This document shows, piece after piece, positions 1 to 9,121 of a DNA stretch of 64,000 bases. Within the stretch, counting starts at the first letter, position 1; every line of letters begins with the position of its first letter. The DNA is from Maribacter sp. (GTDB lineage Bacteria > Bacteroidota > Bacteroidia > Flavobacteriales > Flavobacteriaceae): contig DRFI01000004.1 of NCBI GenBank assembly GCA_011050675.1, positions 1-64,000 of the forward strand, in the 5' to 3' direction. Both the position numbers and the translations under genes were made by a program. The notes under the pieces were generated by a model, which was given only the letters and a program-made list of their open reading frames with translations, was not told where the DNA came from and searched no databases.

Positions 1-3000
1 GTTAATGGACCTGTAAGCTTGAACGTGACCCCTCCCGGATTAAAATCAGTATTGTATATCACACCCAATGGTGTATTGCCTATGACGCTTTTCTGAATAA
101 CCAGTCCATCAACCAAATCGTATAACGGGCTGTCATCGGTAGCATTCAATACAATTAGTTTGGTATTACCAACTTGTACCCCTCCAAGGGAGACTACAAA
201 GTTAACAGGCGAGCCCGTATTTACCAGACTACCCGAGACCGGGTTCTGACTGATGATGTTGCCTGCAGCTACTGTTGCACTGGTCGCTTGGCTCACAGTA
301 CCTACTACGAGGCCTGCATTCATTATGGCGATACCTCCATCGGATTCAGTGTTATCAACTACATCGGGAACAATTACTTGTTCCGCTCCTAACGAGACCA
401 CAAGGTCTACCGATGAACCCAAATCTACCGAACTACCAAAAGCTGGGTTCTGACTTATTACGTTGCCCAAAGCTACTGTCGCACTGGGCGCTTGGCTCAC
501 CGTACCTACTATGAGACCTGCGCCCGTTATGGCGATACCTGCAACGGATTCAGTGTTATCAACTACATCGGGAACAATTACTTGTACTGCTCCTGAAGAG
601 ACTACAAGGTCCACCGATGAGCCTAAATCAACCGAACTACCCGAGACCGGGTTCTGACTGATGATGTTGCCTGCAGCTATTGCTGCACTGGTCGCTTGGC
701 TCACCGTACCTACTACGAGGCCTGCATTCGTTATGGCGATACCTCCATCGGATTCAGTGTTATCAACTACATCGGGAACACTTACTTGTTCCGCTCCTAA
801 CGAGACCACAAGGTCTACCGATGAACCCAAATCTACCGAACTACCAAAAGCTGGGTTTTGACTGATTACATTACCTGCTACAACCGTGGCACTATTAACC
901 TGATTTACAACACCTACTGCAAGGCCTGCATTCGTTATTGCTATACTAGCATCGGATTCAGTGTTATCAACTACATCGGGAACACTTACTTGTTCCGCTC
1001 CTGACGAGACCACAAGGTCTACCAATGAGCCTAAATCTACCGAACTACCAGAGGCTGGGTTTTGACTGATCACATTGCCTGCTGCTACTGTTGTACTGGT
1101 CGCTTGGCTCACTGTACCTACTACGAGGCCTGCATTCGTTATTGCTATACTAGCATCGGATTCAGTGTTATCAACTACATCGGGAACAATTACTTGTACT
1201 GCTCCTGAAGAGACTACAAGGTCTACCGATGAACCTAAATCCACCGAACTGCCCGAGGCTGGGTTCTGGCTTATCACGTTGCCCAAAGCAACTGTGGCAC
1301 TATTGGCCTCAGTCACAGTACCTACAACTAGACCTACATCTGCAATGGCGATACCCGCATTGGCTTCTGTGTTATCAACTACATCGGGAACACTTACTTG
1401 TTCCGCTCCTGACGAGACCACAAAATCTACCGATGAGCCTAAATCCACCGAACTGCCCGAGGCTGGGTTCTGGCTTATCACGTTGCCCAAAGCAACTGTG
1501 GCACTATTGGCCTCAGTCACAGTACCTACAACTAGACCTACATCTGTTATGGCGATACCCGCATTGGCTTCTGTGTTATCAACTACATCGGGAACACTTA
1601 CTTGTTCCGCTCCTAACGAGACCACAAGGTTTACCGATAAGCCTACATTGACTAGAGTACCAGAAATTGGATTCTGACTGATAACTTCTCCCGCAGGGGT
1701 GAATGCATCGTTGACCGGGGTCACAGTACCTACAGTAAGGCCTGCATCCATTATCACTGTACCAGCATCGCCTTGGGTGTTCCCAACTACATTGGGTACG
1801 GTTACCGGCAATGTTACCATAAATGTTACTTCTGCTCTAGTATTCGAAAACTGGTCATGAAACTGATTGGCAGCATATACCACTATTGTATTACTACCTG
1901 GTTTAATTCCATTTCCTGAACCATTCATCGCAAGTAATCCACTATTCTCATCAAAAGTAAAATCCGTTGTGCCTTCAGTATAGCTTGCCGTAGAAATACG
2001 TGTACTGGAATCGGGATTTAATATATCATCTGGATTGATATAAATATGAAAGTGCTCGGCATTACCAAACAATACATCAATGGGTATTAACTCTAAATTT
2101 ACTGTTGTACTGTTAAGATTTGCTCCAGTTACTGGTGCCGCGATGGCAACTGTAGGGCTCGAAACATTGACTATAAAATCATCAGAACCTACAGAACCAC
2201 CTGCATCTGTAACCGATACAGATACATTAGTACTGCCAGGCACTACAAAACTAATATCAATAGTTGATCCGGTTGTTCCAGGACTAAAAATAGCTTGTGT
2301 ATCATCAGATGACCAATTTAGGTTAGCTGAAATATCACCATCTTCAGCATCAATTGCAACACCAGAAAAACTCACATTGGTTCCTCTTGAAACATTGATA
2401 TTTGTAGGCCCTGTAATGGTTACTTCAGGTGCTGTATTCGGCAAATCTGAAACAAAACAGATATCAAAACCTTTTACTGATGGGTTCTGTGTTCCTTGAA
2501 GGAAGTTTACATTCAATACACCATCTGTAACTGTAGCCAGATAGGTTTCTACTTTGGCTATATTTATTTGCGTACCGTCAACTGACGTTCGATAATTTTC
2601 GAAAGCAAGGTCTCCTTCAATATTAACATCGAAGACTCTAGGGGCATTTAACTCGCCTGCCCAATTTTCATTAAATAGCATCTTAACTTCAAAAACACCA
2701 TTACCAGTAGGAAATTCCCAAGTCATGTTATCTGGATTAGTTCCTTCGCTATAGCGTTCTGTTTGAAATAAGAAATCAGGATAACCTGTATCATTTGTAA
2801 CTAATGGCGTGAGTGACCCATAAGTCTGATCCATTGCAGGTGCCGTAAGGTTTATGTAAGTAGAAGGCGTACCTGTTTGCGCTGATCCGCCTGGTCCAGT
2901 TGTCACTTGATCTTCTACAAAATTTCCAGAACTTGCTATTAAAACTGGCCCACCAGCATTTACACGAAATCTCACATCGCAACTAGGATCAATTTCAGTA

Positions 3001-6000
3001 ACAGTTAATGTAATTATATCAGTACCTGTTAACGGAATTATTGGATCGCCATCAGTTGCTGAAGCAGTAATGGTATGCGTTCCTAAAGTAGTTAAGGAAA
3101 ATGAAATATTTGAACCTGTACCTAAGGCTCCTTGCAGGTCTGAGCTCCAAGAAATATTTCCTGACAAATCACCGTCTTGAATATCTGAAGCGATAGCAGT
3201 AAAGTTTAAATTGGCTCCTGTGGTTAAAGCAATTCCATCTTCTGGAGTTAAAATTGTAACCAAAGGGACCGTGTTGTTGGACGACGGTGCGAATTTAATT
3301 GTTCGGGTATTTACACCACCATCAAATTCTAATCGTAAAGTTTGTAGACCGCTATTGGAGAATATTACTGTAGTAGTGTACGGCGTGTTGTAAGCATTCC
3401 ATCCATTTTTCAGAACAGTTATCGAACCAATTGCAGTATTACCCTCTTCAAAAATAGTAATGTCTGTAGACGGACCTGAATTGTCTCCGTTGGCTGAATC
3501 AAATGTTAGTTCATACGCGCCACTTGCAGGCACATCAATAAGATATTCAACAAACTCACCCGCATTGATATACCCAATATTTGTTCCTGAATTTTCAATG
3601 GAAACTGAATATCCAGTTCCCGGGCTGTTTCCATACCAAGGTAATGGACTGGAAAAAGTAGTAGCATCAAGAATACTTGGCACTAACGCGTTGCTCGATA
3701 CGGTATGTGCTACGTTAATATTAAACGTTTCCAATACCGTAGGATTAACTCCATCATCCGCTGTTACCCTTGCAAAATAAGAACGTGCATCTGGAATACC
3801 CGATGGGAATGATAAGGTATAATTACCAGAACCCGTAGGACTTTCAGCAAAAGTATAATCACTAATAATACCACCAGAAGTATAAGGATTTGTATTCGTA
3901 TTAATGGGCGTTGTATTTATGCTTTTATCATAAATAACAATTGATGCCAAAGTATTATTATCATCGATAACCTGAATGGGAATATTTAATGTTGCTCCTT
4001 CATTAGTTTCTACATCAGCAATTGTAATAATGCTTGGTGGTAAATCAACTACGCTTAAAAACGTTAATCCGAAATAATCGAGATTCATTATATACTGTGA
4101 TGATTTAAAATCAAAACGTAAGGTCTGTATGCCTGCATCAAGGTTCATATTTAATGTCTGCGTTGCAAAAGCTCCGAATCCCCCTGTACTTGCAGCCACA
4201 TAAGTACCTACTAAGTTTCCATCAGCAGATATTTCCATCGTCTTTCCAACGGCAGAGGCAGGGACGCCCAAAAATAAATCTAATTGATATAAACCTGCAG
4301 TTTGAACATGTACTTGATATTCTACGAAGTCGTTTGTACCTGTATAACCAACTACAAAACCAGTTCCATCTATTTCAACACCAATGCCATCTCCGCCAGC
4401 AGTATTTCCTTGATTATCATAAGATTCCGCTTCTATTTGTGTTGTATCAGCTTGAGCAATAATTTGATTGGTGTCGTTAACGGTAAGTGCCAATTCTTTG
4501 GTTATGGAATTACCATCTTCATCATCGACTTGTACTGTTACGGTATAGACAGCATTGCCGTCACCATTAGACCCACCATCACCAAAAGTTGGTGTAAAGG
4601 CCAAAGTTGAAGAATATGAGCCTGCGGTATTTGCGATACCTGTTTGACTGAAAAACTGACTGGCATTAAAAGGGTAAGGCTCTATACCCTTACCATTAGC
4701 TGATCCTTGATTACTTTGAAGATTTTGCGGTTCAGTAGAAATTGAAGTAATGGTTACCGTAAGTGCATCTCCATCAACATCAGTTATAGATAGTGGCAAA
4801 TTTAATGTGCCCCCTTCAGCTACAGTTGCAGTAGCATCTAAAGTTATTAAGGGAATCGTTTCTACAGGAATCAAGCTGAAGGTCGCATTAATAGAGGTAT
4901 TTGCCTGTACATTAGTAACTTCATATGTGAAAGCGTTACCTGACGAAACTAAATCGGCTGTTACATCTGTAGTACCAACAATTACATCATTTATCTCATA
5001 TCCAGAATCTGGCGTTATGGTAAAGATTCGATTAGCACCTTCGCTCACAGTTGCACTCATCGGATCAATAGTTCCGTTTGCACCAGGGGAGGCGGTAATG
5101 GTATAGTCTGTCACAACCTCCGTTGCAACCGTCCAGTTAAAAGATTGAGTCGTGCTCAAACTTGGAATACCATCATCTGTAGCCGTTACAGTTATCGGAT
5201 AAATTCCTGAATTCGCAGATCCACCAGTTGACGTACCGGTTGTTATAGTTCCACTAATTAAGCCCGTATTAGTATCGATGGTCAGCCCATCTGGAAGACC
5301 CGTTTGAGTATAACTTATACTATTTGATTCGTTATCGCTAGCCGCGGCTGAGAGTGATATTACGTCCAATTCGTTATCGATTTGATCTCCGATATTCGAA
5401 TTAATAAATGTTGGTGCCGTATTCGCATCTGCTATGCTGACGGAAATAGGTGATGTTGAACCGAGAGTTGAAGTAAAGGAAGAACCGATTATGTCAGTTG
5501 CAACAATGCCAATGACATATTCAACACTAGTCAATGGCGTATTTTGCTTGGACCTAAATATAATCTCAACAAAGGGAAAATTAGGATCAACTGGTGTACT
5601 AAAAACACCAGCAGCATAATATAAAGTACCATTGAAATTATCGAACAAAGGGTCGGATGCACTAGGAAAATTGTTTGGTAATAAATTACCAATAGCGGGT
5701 GATACTGATATAACTTCCAAAAATTCGGTTTCGAAGGTCATACTAATAGCAGCACTATATAAATCTTCGCTTACATTTTCTGAAGGTGTCTCCATTGAAA
5801 CCACAACAGAAAATTCTGTGTTCTGTGGTACGAGAACCATTTCTGTAGTATTAGTCAAATTAGTTTGAGCAATTAGACCAAACGTAAATACAATAAAAAC
5901 AAGGAAAGTCATAGTATACCTATGAACATTACTAAGTTTATGAGTTCTTGTTGTCAATTTTCGGATACCTAATTTAGTAAATAGGCTGGTTGTGAAAAGT

Positions 6001-6014
6001 AGATTTTTTTTCAT
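1..6014 (-). CDS. Giant secreted multidomain adhesin-like protein with eight PASTA repeats (3' end outside window)
   Basis: One minus-strand frame stays open from an ATG at 6014 to the left edge, at least 2,004 codons; the stop lies outside the window. A hydrophobic signal segment ending in LIAQ lies near residues 35-50, so the protein is exported; an ATG at 5912 would give a shorter, more ordinary signal peptide. By eye the order is: cohesin-like domain (about 60-180), Ig-like module (197-262), more Ig-like repeats, a CBM6-like domain beginning EAESYDNQ (525-640), a second CBM-like domain (775-900), Ig-like (900-1010), a malectin-like domain beginning CDVRFRVNAGGP (1012-1190), Ig-like (1190-1400), and eight PASTA repeats (1402-1945). 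A further module begins at the edge. I infer a cell-surface or secreted carbohydrate-binding adhesin. A C-terminal type IX sorting domain may follow but cannot be seen. PASTA repeats are best known from bacterial PknB kinases and PBPs; no kinase or penicillin-binding domain is visible here. Confidence 0.85.
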   Translation of the reverse strand, partial: MKKNLLFTTSLFTKLGIRKLTTRTHKLSNVHRYTMTFLVFIVFTFGLIAQTNLTNTTEMVLVPQNTEFSVVVSMETPSENVSEDLYSAAISMTFETEFLEVISVSPAIGNLLPNNFPSASDPLFDNFNGTLYYAAGVFSTPVDPNFPFVEIIFRSKQNTPLTSVEYVIGIVATDIIGSSFTSTLGSTSPISVSIADANTAPTFINSNIGDQIDNELDVISLSAAASDNESNSISYTQTGLPDGLTIDTNTGLISGTITTGTSTGGSANSGIYPITVTATDDGIPSLSTTQSFNWTVATEVVTDYTITASPGANGTIDPMSATVSEGANRIFTITPDSGYEINDVIVGTTDVTADLVSSGNAFTYEVTNVQANTSINATFSLIPVETIPLITLDATATVAEGGTLNLPLSITDVDGDALTVTITSISTEPQNLQSNQGSANGKGIEPYPFNASQFFSQTGIANTAGSYSSTLAFTPTFGDGGSNGDGNAVYTVTVQVDDEDGNSITKELALTVNDTNQIIAQADTTQIEAESYDNQGNTAGGDGIGVEIDGTGFVVGYTGTNDFVEYQVHVQTAGLYQLDLFLGVPASAVGKTMEISADGNLVGTYVAASTGGFGAFATQTLNMNLDAGIQTLRFDFKSSQYIMNLDYFGLTFLSVVDLPPSIITIADVETNEGATLNIPIQVIDDNNTLASIVIYDKSINTTPINTNTNPYTSGGIISDYTFAESPTGSGNYTLSFPSGIPDARSYFARVTADDGVNPTVLETFNINVAHTVSSNALVPSILDATTFSSPLPWYGNSPGTGYSVSIENSGTNIGYINAGEFVEYLIDVPASGAYELTFDSANGDNSGPSTDITIFEEGNTAIGSITVLKNGWNAYNTPYTTTVIFSNSGLQTLRLEFDGGVNTRTIKFAPSSNNTVPLVTILTPEDGIALTTGANLNFTAIASDIQDGDLSGNISWSSDLQGALGTGSNISFSLTTLGTHTITASATDGDPIIPLTGTDIITLTVTEIDPSCDVRFRVNAGGPVLIASSGNFVEDQVTTGPGGSAQTGTPSTYINLTAPAMDQTYGSLTPLVTNDTGYPDFLFQTERYSEGTNPDNMTWEFPTGNGVFEVKMLFNENWAGELNAPRVFDVNIEGDLAFENYRTSVDGTQINIAKVETYLATVTDGVLNVNFLQGTQNPSVKGFDICFVSDLPNTAPEVTITGPTNINVSRGTNVSFSGVAIDAEDGDISANLNWSSDDTQAIFSPGTTGSTIDISFVVPGSTNVSVSVTDAGGSVGSDDFIVNVSSPTVAIAAPVTGANLNSTTVNLELIPIDVLFGNAEHFHIYINPDDILNPDSSTRISTASYTEGTTDFTFDENSGLLAMNGSGNGIKPGSNTIVVYAANQFHDQFSNTRAEVTFMVTLPVTVPNVVGNTQGDAGTVIMDAGLTVGTVTPVNDAFTPAGEVISQNPISGTLVNVGLSVNLVVSLGAEQVSVPDVVDNTEANAGIAITDVGLVVGTVTEANSATVALGNVISQNPASGSSVDLGSSVDFVVSSGAEQVSVPDVVDNTEANAGIAIADVGLVVGTVTEANSATVALGNVISQNPASGSSVDLGSSVDLVVSSGAVQVIVPDVVDNTESDASIAITNAGLVVGTVSQATSTTVAAGNVISQNPASGSSVDLGSLVDLVVSSGAEQVSVPDVVDNTESDASIAITNAGLAVGVVNQVNSATVVAGNVISQNPAFGSSVDLGSSVDLVVSLGAEQVSVPDVVDNTESDGGIAITNAGLVVGTVSQATSAAIAAGNIISQNPVSGSSVDLGSSVDLVVSSGAVQVIVPDVVDNTESVAGIAITGAGLIVGTVSQAPSATVALGNVISQNPAFGSSVDLGSSVDLVVSLGAEQVIVPDVVDNTESDGGIAIMNAGLVVGTVSQATSATVAAGNIISQNPVSGSLVNTGSPVNFVVSLGGVQVGNTKLIVLNATDDSPLYDLVDGLVIQKSVIGNTPLGVIYNTDFNPGGVTFKLTGPL
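172..1812 (-). repeat. Eight tandem 204-bp repeats encoding PASTA domains
   Basis: The plus-strand marker ACATCGGGAA recurs with exact 204-base spacing at 361, 565, 769, 973, 1177, 1381 and 1585, and as a variant (ACATTGGGTA) at 1789. Each unit encodes 68 residues of the form VPDVVDNTE...GLVVGTV...GNVISQNPASGSSVDLGSSVDLVVSSGA, the PASTA pattern. Copies beginning near 1237 and 1441 are almost identical over more than 100 bases, which points to recent duplication or gene conversion. The promoter-proximal copy near 1789 is the most diverged. The repeat number is therefore likely to vary between strains. Confidence 0.93.
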
Positions 6015-6708
6015 AGAGCAATTAAATAGAATGAGTATTGTATTTGGCTAGTGTATATAGAAAAGTACGTTCTGCTATATGGCTCATTTGCAAATGAGCC
6101 ATATAGCAGAACGTACCCGAAATAAGTGGATAACTAAAGAAATCCGAAAAGCTAGAAAATAGCTTAGGACTATTGGTTAGGTAATTTTTAATCATTTAAA
6201 TAGGTTTGGTTAAATAATAACCAAAGCACTATCAGGTTAATTTATTGCCGTAAGTGGGGTACGAAATAAATACCTTTTCTGAAGGGGAAAATTAAAGCTT
6301 GGTAAGCTTAAATCTCAAAAAATATATCTTAAACAAGAATATGTATTAAAATCAAGAAATAAGCTTAAGGAAAAATGATTTACGATTAAAGTCCAATTTT
6401 ACCGTTAAAATACACAATTCAAAAAATGATTGTAAATATCTAAGTATCTCAACAAGAACAATTCACCATAAATTCTATAGGAAATGACCTGAAATAAATT
6501 AAAAAGAAGGTCGACTTTTGAAGATTATCCTTTAAAATCACAGACAATATAAATATTTAATCTACTCTCTATTTCTATAGTTTTAGTTTTGAATTAGTTA
6601 AAAACATAATTAGAAATAATATTGTCTTTTATAGCTCCATGTAGTCAAATTAGTAAGAAGGATTCAGATTTGAGTAATAAGGCAATCTGACAAATAGAAT
6701 TAAATGAT
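6015..6708. other. ~700-bp non-coding region upstream of the giant gene
   Basis: No frame on either strand here looks like a gene. Apart from the palindrome at 6065-6116 it is AT-rich sequence without an obvious hairpin terminator, tRNA or insertion-sequence end. It must carry the promoter of the giant minus-strand gene, but I found no good TAnnTTTG box on that strand. One such box (TAGTTTTG, near 6587) points the other way, toward no gene. The acyltransferase gene on the right ends at 6709, so its transcripts also run into this region. Confidence 0.6.
6065..6116. repeat. 52-bp perfect palindrome with no loop
   Basis: The 26-base arm starting GTACGTTCTGCTATATGG is followed immediately by its exact reverse complement; the next base on each side does not pair. 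It lies 51 bases upstream of the ATG at 6014, so it would be in the promoter or 5' leader of the giant gene. There is no T-tract of the kind a terminator needs on either side. It could be a cruciform-forming site, a large operator, a leader hairpin, or the scar of a mobile element. Confidence 0.9.
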
Positions 6709-7239
6709 TTACCAATGCTTACCTTTCACTCCTTCAAAAAAAGCATGATATTTTTTAAAATCAGCTTCCTTATCATCTGTGGAAATTATTGGTTCTGAAA
6801 TTTTAATTTCCTTCTTACCATAATCAAAAGCGACTAATACGATGGGTACATTAGCGGTTTTGGCAATAAAATAGAAACCAGTCTTCCATTTTTCTACTTT
6901 CTTTCTTGTACCTTCTGGAGATAACGCTAATCGAAACTTTTTTCTTTCACTAAAAATTTGGGCTGTTGCTTTAACGGTATCATTGTTTTTTGTTCGATCT
7001 ATTGGTGCACCACCTGTCCACCTAAAAAACCAACCAAATGGAGGTTTAAACAAGCTCTTTTTACCAACAAAATTTATTTCCTCTTGCCATACAGCACGTA
7101 TTAATAATCCCAACAGAAAATCCCACCAACTGGTGTGCGGTACCACTATAGATACGAATTTATCTAAATACGAAGGAAATTCGCCATTAAGTTTCCACCC
7201 TAAAATTCTGAAATAGATAAATTTTGCTATTTTTTGCAT
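6709..7239 (-). CDS. 1-acyl-sn-glycerol-3-phosphate acyltransferase-like protein (PlsC family)
   Basis: 176 residues. It carries the acyltransferase HX4D motif as HTSWWD (residues 35-40) and the substrate-binding motif SPEGTR (107-112), so it should transfer an acyl chain to a glycerolipid or related hydroxyl at the inner membrane. It is shorter than classical PlsC (about 240 residues) and lacks a clear N-terminal membrane anchor, which is usual for this flavobacterial subgroup. It is last in a minus-strand run with kdsB, a HAD phosphatase and a KdnB-like oxidase, 50 bases after the oxidase gene. An acyl acceptor other than lysophosphatidate is therefore possible. The window has a second acyltransferase of this superfamily at 61496-62302. 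Confidence 0.82.
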   Translation of the reverse strand: MQKIAKFIYFRILGWKLNGEFPSYLDKFVSIVVPHTSWWDFLLGLLIRAVWQEEINFVGKKSLFKPPFGWFFRWTGGAPIDRTKNNDTVKATAQIFSERKKFRLALSPEGTRKKVEKWKTGFYFIAKTANVPIVLVAFDYGKKEIKISEPIISTDDKEADFKKYHAFFEGVKGKHW

Positions 7240-7289
7240 AATAAAATTGACTTACAACCAGCTAGACCATTAGATGGGGAGAAACTATA

Positions 7290-8417
7290 TTAAATTTTTT
7301 GGTAAATAGCTTTTAGCTTGTCAGATGTTATAATAGACTTCCAATTTTCACCTAACGCATTTTCCCATAACGGTTCCATACCCATTGCTACAGAAATCAT
7401 CGTGTCCATTTCAGAAACTGACAAATTAGAGCACACTCCTTTTGGCAATACTATTTTATGCTTTGCTAGCATTTTATTAAATACTGCTACTCCTTCCGGA
7501 TAAAACTCTTCTAAATATTGAAAAACTAGACAATTGCCTATTCCGTGTTTTACACCTAGAACATAGCCAAGACCGTAACTCATTGCATGTGCTACACCTA
7601 CTTGAGAATAGGCTATACTCATACCACCATGCCACGAAGCCATCATTAATTTCTCTCGACTATCTGATTCATCTATATCTTCTAAAAAAACCTCTTTACA
7701 TAAATCAAGTGATTTTTCTCCATAACTTTTACTAAAGGCATTTAAAAAAGTTCCGTTTAGTGATTCTATACAATGTATATAGCAATCCATACCTGTATAA
7801 AACCATTGTTCTTTTGGCACTCCATTGGTCAATTCTGGATCTAGCAACACCTGGTCAAAAGTGGTATAATCCGAATTAATACCTAATTTTTTTTCAGGTC
7901 CCATCAATACAGTAGTTCTTGATACTTCTGCGCCTGTACCACTAATGGTAGGTATACCTACATGATAAATAGATTTTTTATTTACTAAATCCCACCCTTG
8001 ATATTCTGATGCACTTCCTTTATTAGTAAGCATTATTGCTACTGCTTTGGCCAAATCTAATAATGTACCACCGCCAATACCAATAATACCCGAAGGTAAT
8101 TCGGTATACTTTTCTAATATCATTTTTACAAGAGCATCTACCTGCTCTGTTTTCGGCTCTTCATCTGCAGAAATCAATATTATTTGATCACAAAATATAC
8201 TTGGTATTCTATCTAATAATTCTGTTCCTTCAAAAACATCATCTACTAAATAAATCATAGGTGCTTCTGAATGCTTTCTTTTTGTCATTAAAATACCACC
8301 CAGGGTATTAAAACTTCCTTTGCCATATACCACTCTGGGTACCATTGGGAAATTTCTAAACTCCTCTGAAGCCTTTGTTGGTATTTTCTTCAATCCCATT
8401 TGTTTATTCACCTCCAT
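7290..8417 (-). CDS. kdnB: KdnB-like 3-deoxy-D-manno-octulosonate 8-oxidase (iron-containing alcohol dehydrogenase family)
   Basis: 375 residues. The nucleotide-binding motif GGGTLLDLAKA (115-125) and the four metal ligands of group III alcohol dehydrogenases are present: D211, H215, H277 and H291, with the family's spacing. In Shewanella, KdnB oxidises C8 of Kdo and the aminotransferase KdnA then makes 8-amino-Kdo (Kdo8N), which a dedicated KdsB activates. The gene here follows the HAD gene by 5 bases, and kdsB is two genes upstream, which is why I prefer KdnB over a generic alcohol dehydrogenase. No KdnA-type PLP aminotransferase is in the window, so the pathway is incomplete as seen. Substrate assignment is inference from context; family membership is secure. 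Confidence 0.75.
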   Translation of the reverse strand: MEVNKQMGLKKIPTKASEEFRNFPMVPRVVYGKGSFNTLGGILMTKRKHSEAPMIYLVDDVFEGTELLDRIPSIFCDQIILISADEEPKTEQVDALVKMILEKYTELPSGIIGIGGGTLLDLAKAVAIMLTNKGSASEYQGWDLVNKKSIYHVGIPTISGTGAEVSRTTVLMGPEKKLGINSDYTTFDQVLLDPELTNGVPKEQWFYTGMDCYIHCIESLNGTFLNAFSKSYGEKSLDLCKEVFLEDIDESDSREKLMMASWHGGMSIAYSQVGVAHAMSYGLGYVLGVKHGIGNCLVFQYLEEFYPEGVAVFNKMLAKHKIVLPKGVCSNLSVSEMDTMISVAMGMEPLWENALGENWKSIITSDKLKAIYQKI

Positions 8418-8422
8418 TTTTA

Positions 8423-9121
8423 TTATACGTATTCCAAAATATCTTTCAAGCTGGAGATTGTAATGTATCCTTTATTCTCTATCGGTCCTTTCACTTCTTC
8501 ATGTTCCCATGTGGTATGAAAAGGTACATGTGCTGCCCTCGCCCCTATTTCTACTAACGGCAATACATCTGATTTCAACGAGTTTCCAATCATTAAAAAT
8601 TCACTTGGTTCTATCTGCAAATGCTCAAGTAAATCGCTATAATTTTTTTCTTTCTTATCACTCAATACTTCTACATGATGAAAATATTCTGACAATCCTG
8701 ATCGCTCTAATTTTCTTTCTTGATCCAATAGATCTCCTTTTGTCAGCACGATTAAACGATATTTGTCTTTTAAATTTTTTAAAACATGTTCAACTCCATC
8801 CAACAATTCTACAGGTTGGGTAATCATTTCTTTTCCAAGATCTAATAATGCACTTATTGTTTTAGATGAAACCTCTTTATTAGATAGCTCTAAAGCACAT
8901 TCTATCATGGAAAGCATGAAACCTTTTATACCGTAACCATATAAATCTAAATTCTTGATTTCGGTTCTAAACAGTTCTTGGTCTATTTTATTTTTAGTCT
9001 CGTACTTCTCCAATAAATTGGCGAATTTATCTTCTGTATCCCTAAAATAAGTTTCATTCACCCATAAGGTATCATCCGCATCAAAGCCGATTACATTTAT
9101 TCCATCAAAATTTATTTCCAT
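8423..9121 (-). CDS. HAD-family hydrolase
   Basis: 232 residues. HAD motif I appears as FDADDTLW near residue 14-21, with the nucleophile and acid Asp residues both present. Motif II is in VLTKGD, and motif III/IV in the [10 protein letters not shown] region. The segment between motifs I and II is a helical cap of C1 type. The start overlaps the end of kdsB by 10 bases and the stop is 5 bases before the KdnB-like gene, so translation is probably coupled. The position suggests a phosphatase acting on a sugar phosphate of the Kdo pathway (a KdsC-like step), but the cap architecture is unlike the cap-less KdsC enzymes, so this role is only a guess. Confidence 0.8.
   Translation of the reverse strand: MEINFDGINVIGFDADDTLWVNETYFRDTEDKFANLLEKYETKNKIDQELFRTEIKNLDLYGYGIKGFMLSMIECALELSNKEVSSKTISALLDLGKEMITQPVELLDGVEHVLKNLKDKYRLIVLTKGDLLDQERKLERSGLSEYFHHVEVLSDKKEKNYSDLLEHLQIEPSEFLMIGNSLKSDVLPLVEIGARAAHVPFHTTWEHEEVKGPIENKGYITISSLKDILEYV

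Noticed and set aside
174..1677. Several plus-strand reading frames of 60-200 codons across the PASTA repeat array
   Set aside because: They repeat with the 204-base period and are the antisense of a minus-strand frame that is open for more than 2,000 codons with recognisable domains.
2080..5868. Plus-strand reading frames of 60-118 codons
   Set aside because: They lie opposite the giant minus-strand gene and have no recognisable motif or promoter.
6065..6116. The palindrome as a transcription terminator
   Set aside because: No T-run follows on either strand and the long loopless stem is unlike the other terminators in the window.
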